DNA of 12,242 bases from Candidatus Pacearchaeota archaeon (GTDB lineage Archaea; Nanoarchaeota; Nanoarchaeia; Pacearchaeales; GW2011-AR1), in assembly GCA_002686195.1 (NCBI GenBank), contig NZAS01000151.1, positions 1-12,242 of the forward strand, written 5' to 3'. The notes under the pieces are model-generated. The model did no database searches and was not told the DNA's origin. It saw only the letters and a program-made list of their open reading frames with translations. Position numbers and translations under genes: made by a program. Of this stretch, positions 12,175 through 12,242 are shown piece by piece; the first letter of the stretch is position 1; every line of letters starts with the position of its first letter.

Positions 12175-12242
12175 TTTGCTTTATCGAGTTGGGCCTCGGG
12201 TGGGTGGGCGGGTTCTACCATTTCTTCTTCTCCGCAACAATA
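12168..12242 (-). CDS. C-terminal fragment of a gene running off the right edge
   Basis: From the right edge the minus strand is open for 24 codons, ending GEEEMVEPAHPPEAQLDKAKW before TAA at 12168-12170. The stop overlaps the start of the 88-residue gene (ATGGTAA), a common operon arrangement, and that gene lacks a TATA box of its own. The fragment begins with two adjacent cysteines (YCCGEEE), which may belong to a metal site further upstream. It is too short to identify. The alternative is a leader with a short frame from the ATG at 12221 preceded by GGAGAAG. Confidence 0.4.
   Translation of the reverse strand, partial: YCCGEEEMVEPAHPPEAQLDKAKW
12191..12212 (+). repeat. G-quadruplex-type motif near the right edge
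   Basis: Five GGG runs occur in 22 bases (GGG CCTC GGG T GGG T GGG C GGG). Four of them are separated by single bases, the pattern of very stable G-quadruplexes. It lies on the plus strand, opposite the coding strand, and shares GGGTGGGTGGG with the motif at 7739. Confidence 0.65.

Noticed and set aside
1..12242. CRISPR array, insertion sequence, integrase, toxin-antitoxin pair or other defence cassette.
   Set aside because: I found no regularly spaced repeats, transposase or integrase motifs, and the neighbouring small genes do not form a recognisable toxin-antitoxin pair.

Overview
The window is AT-rich DNA from an archaeon. The archaeal markers are aIF2-beta with its usual DUF424 neighbour, a Dim2/Pno1-type KH protein, an archaeal-looking FtsZ, a tRNA gene without encoded CCA, and TATA boxes placed at a fixed distance before start codons. 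The compact layout, tiny membrane and charged proteins, and many genes without a Shine-Dalgarno site suggest a DPANN lineage of the Pacearchaeota/Woesearchaeota kind. That placement is an inference, because there is no rRNA here. The + strand looks richer in C and A than in G and T in genes of both orientations, which suggests replication-strand skew with the minus strand as the likely leading strand.

Layout, left to right. A truncated membrane protein runs off the left edge on the minus strand (1-426), followed by a small acidic protein (469-669, minus). A plus-strand translation operon comes next: aIF2-beta, DUF424 protein and KH protein (754-1979). It meets, with no gap, a 52-residue lysine-rich protein on the minus strand (1980-2138), which is followed by tRNA-Asn(GUU) (2210-2282, minus). 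A small tail-anchored protein (2351-2560, minus) and mnmA (2611-3708, plus) diverge from one palindromic TATA box. mnmA converges on and overlaps an exported-protein gene with a PEP-CTERM-like tail and an in-frame TAG in its apparent signal peptide (3637-4137, minus). A nitroreductase (4249-4809, plus) abuts an unrecognised 84-residue gene (4810-5064, minus).

From 5146 to the right edge everything is on the minus strand. Read in transcription order from the right edge, it comprises: a tight operon of a truncated upstream gene, an 88-residue unknown protein, a low-molecular-weight phosphatase/ArsC-like protein and an AroQ-type chorismate mutase; then a P2A calcium-type P-type ATPase, a GatA-type amidase, a metallo-beta-lactamase-fold hydrolase and ftsZ. 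The genes cover translation initiation and ribosome maturation, tRNA and tRNA modification, cell division, ion transport and small-molecule enzymes.

The most notable signals are: a near-constant 25-27 nt from TATA centre to start codon, implying mostly leaderless mRNAs; a symmetric shared TATA box; a recurring TAAAATG junction inside operons; the PEP-CTERM-like protein with a premature TAG; the lysine-rich mini-protein whose complement supplies T-tracts to the opposing operon; and two G-quadruplex-type G-runs in otherwise AT-rich DNA. I did not find a clear new multi-gene defence, mobile or CRISPR system. No stretch longer than about 200 bases lacks a gene.
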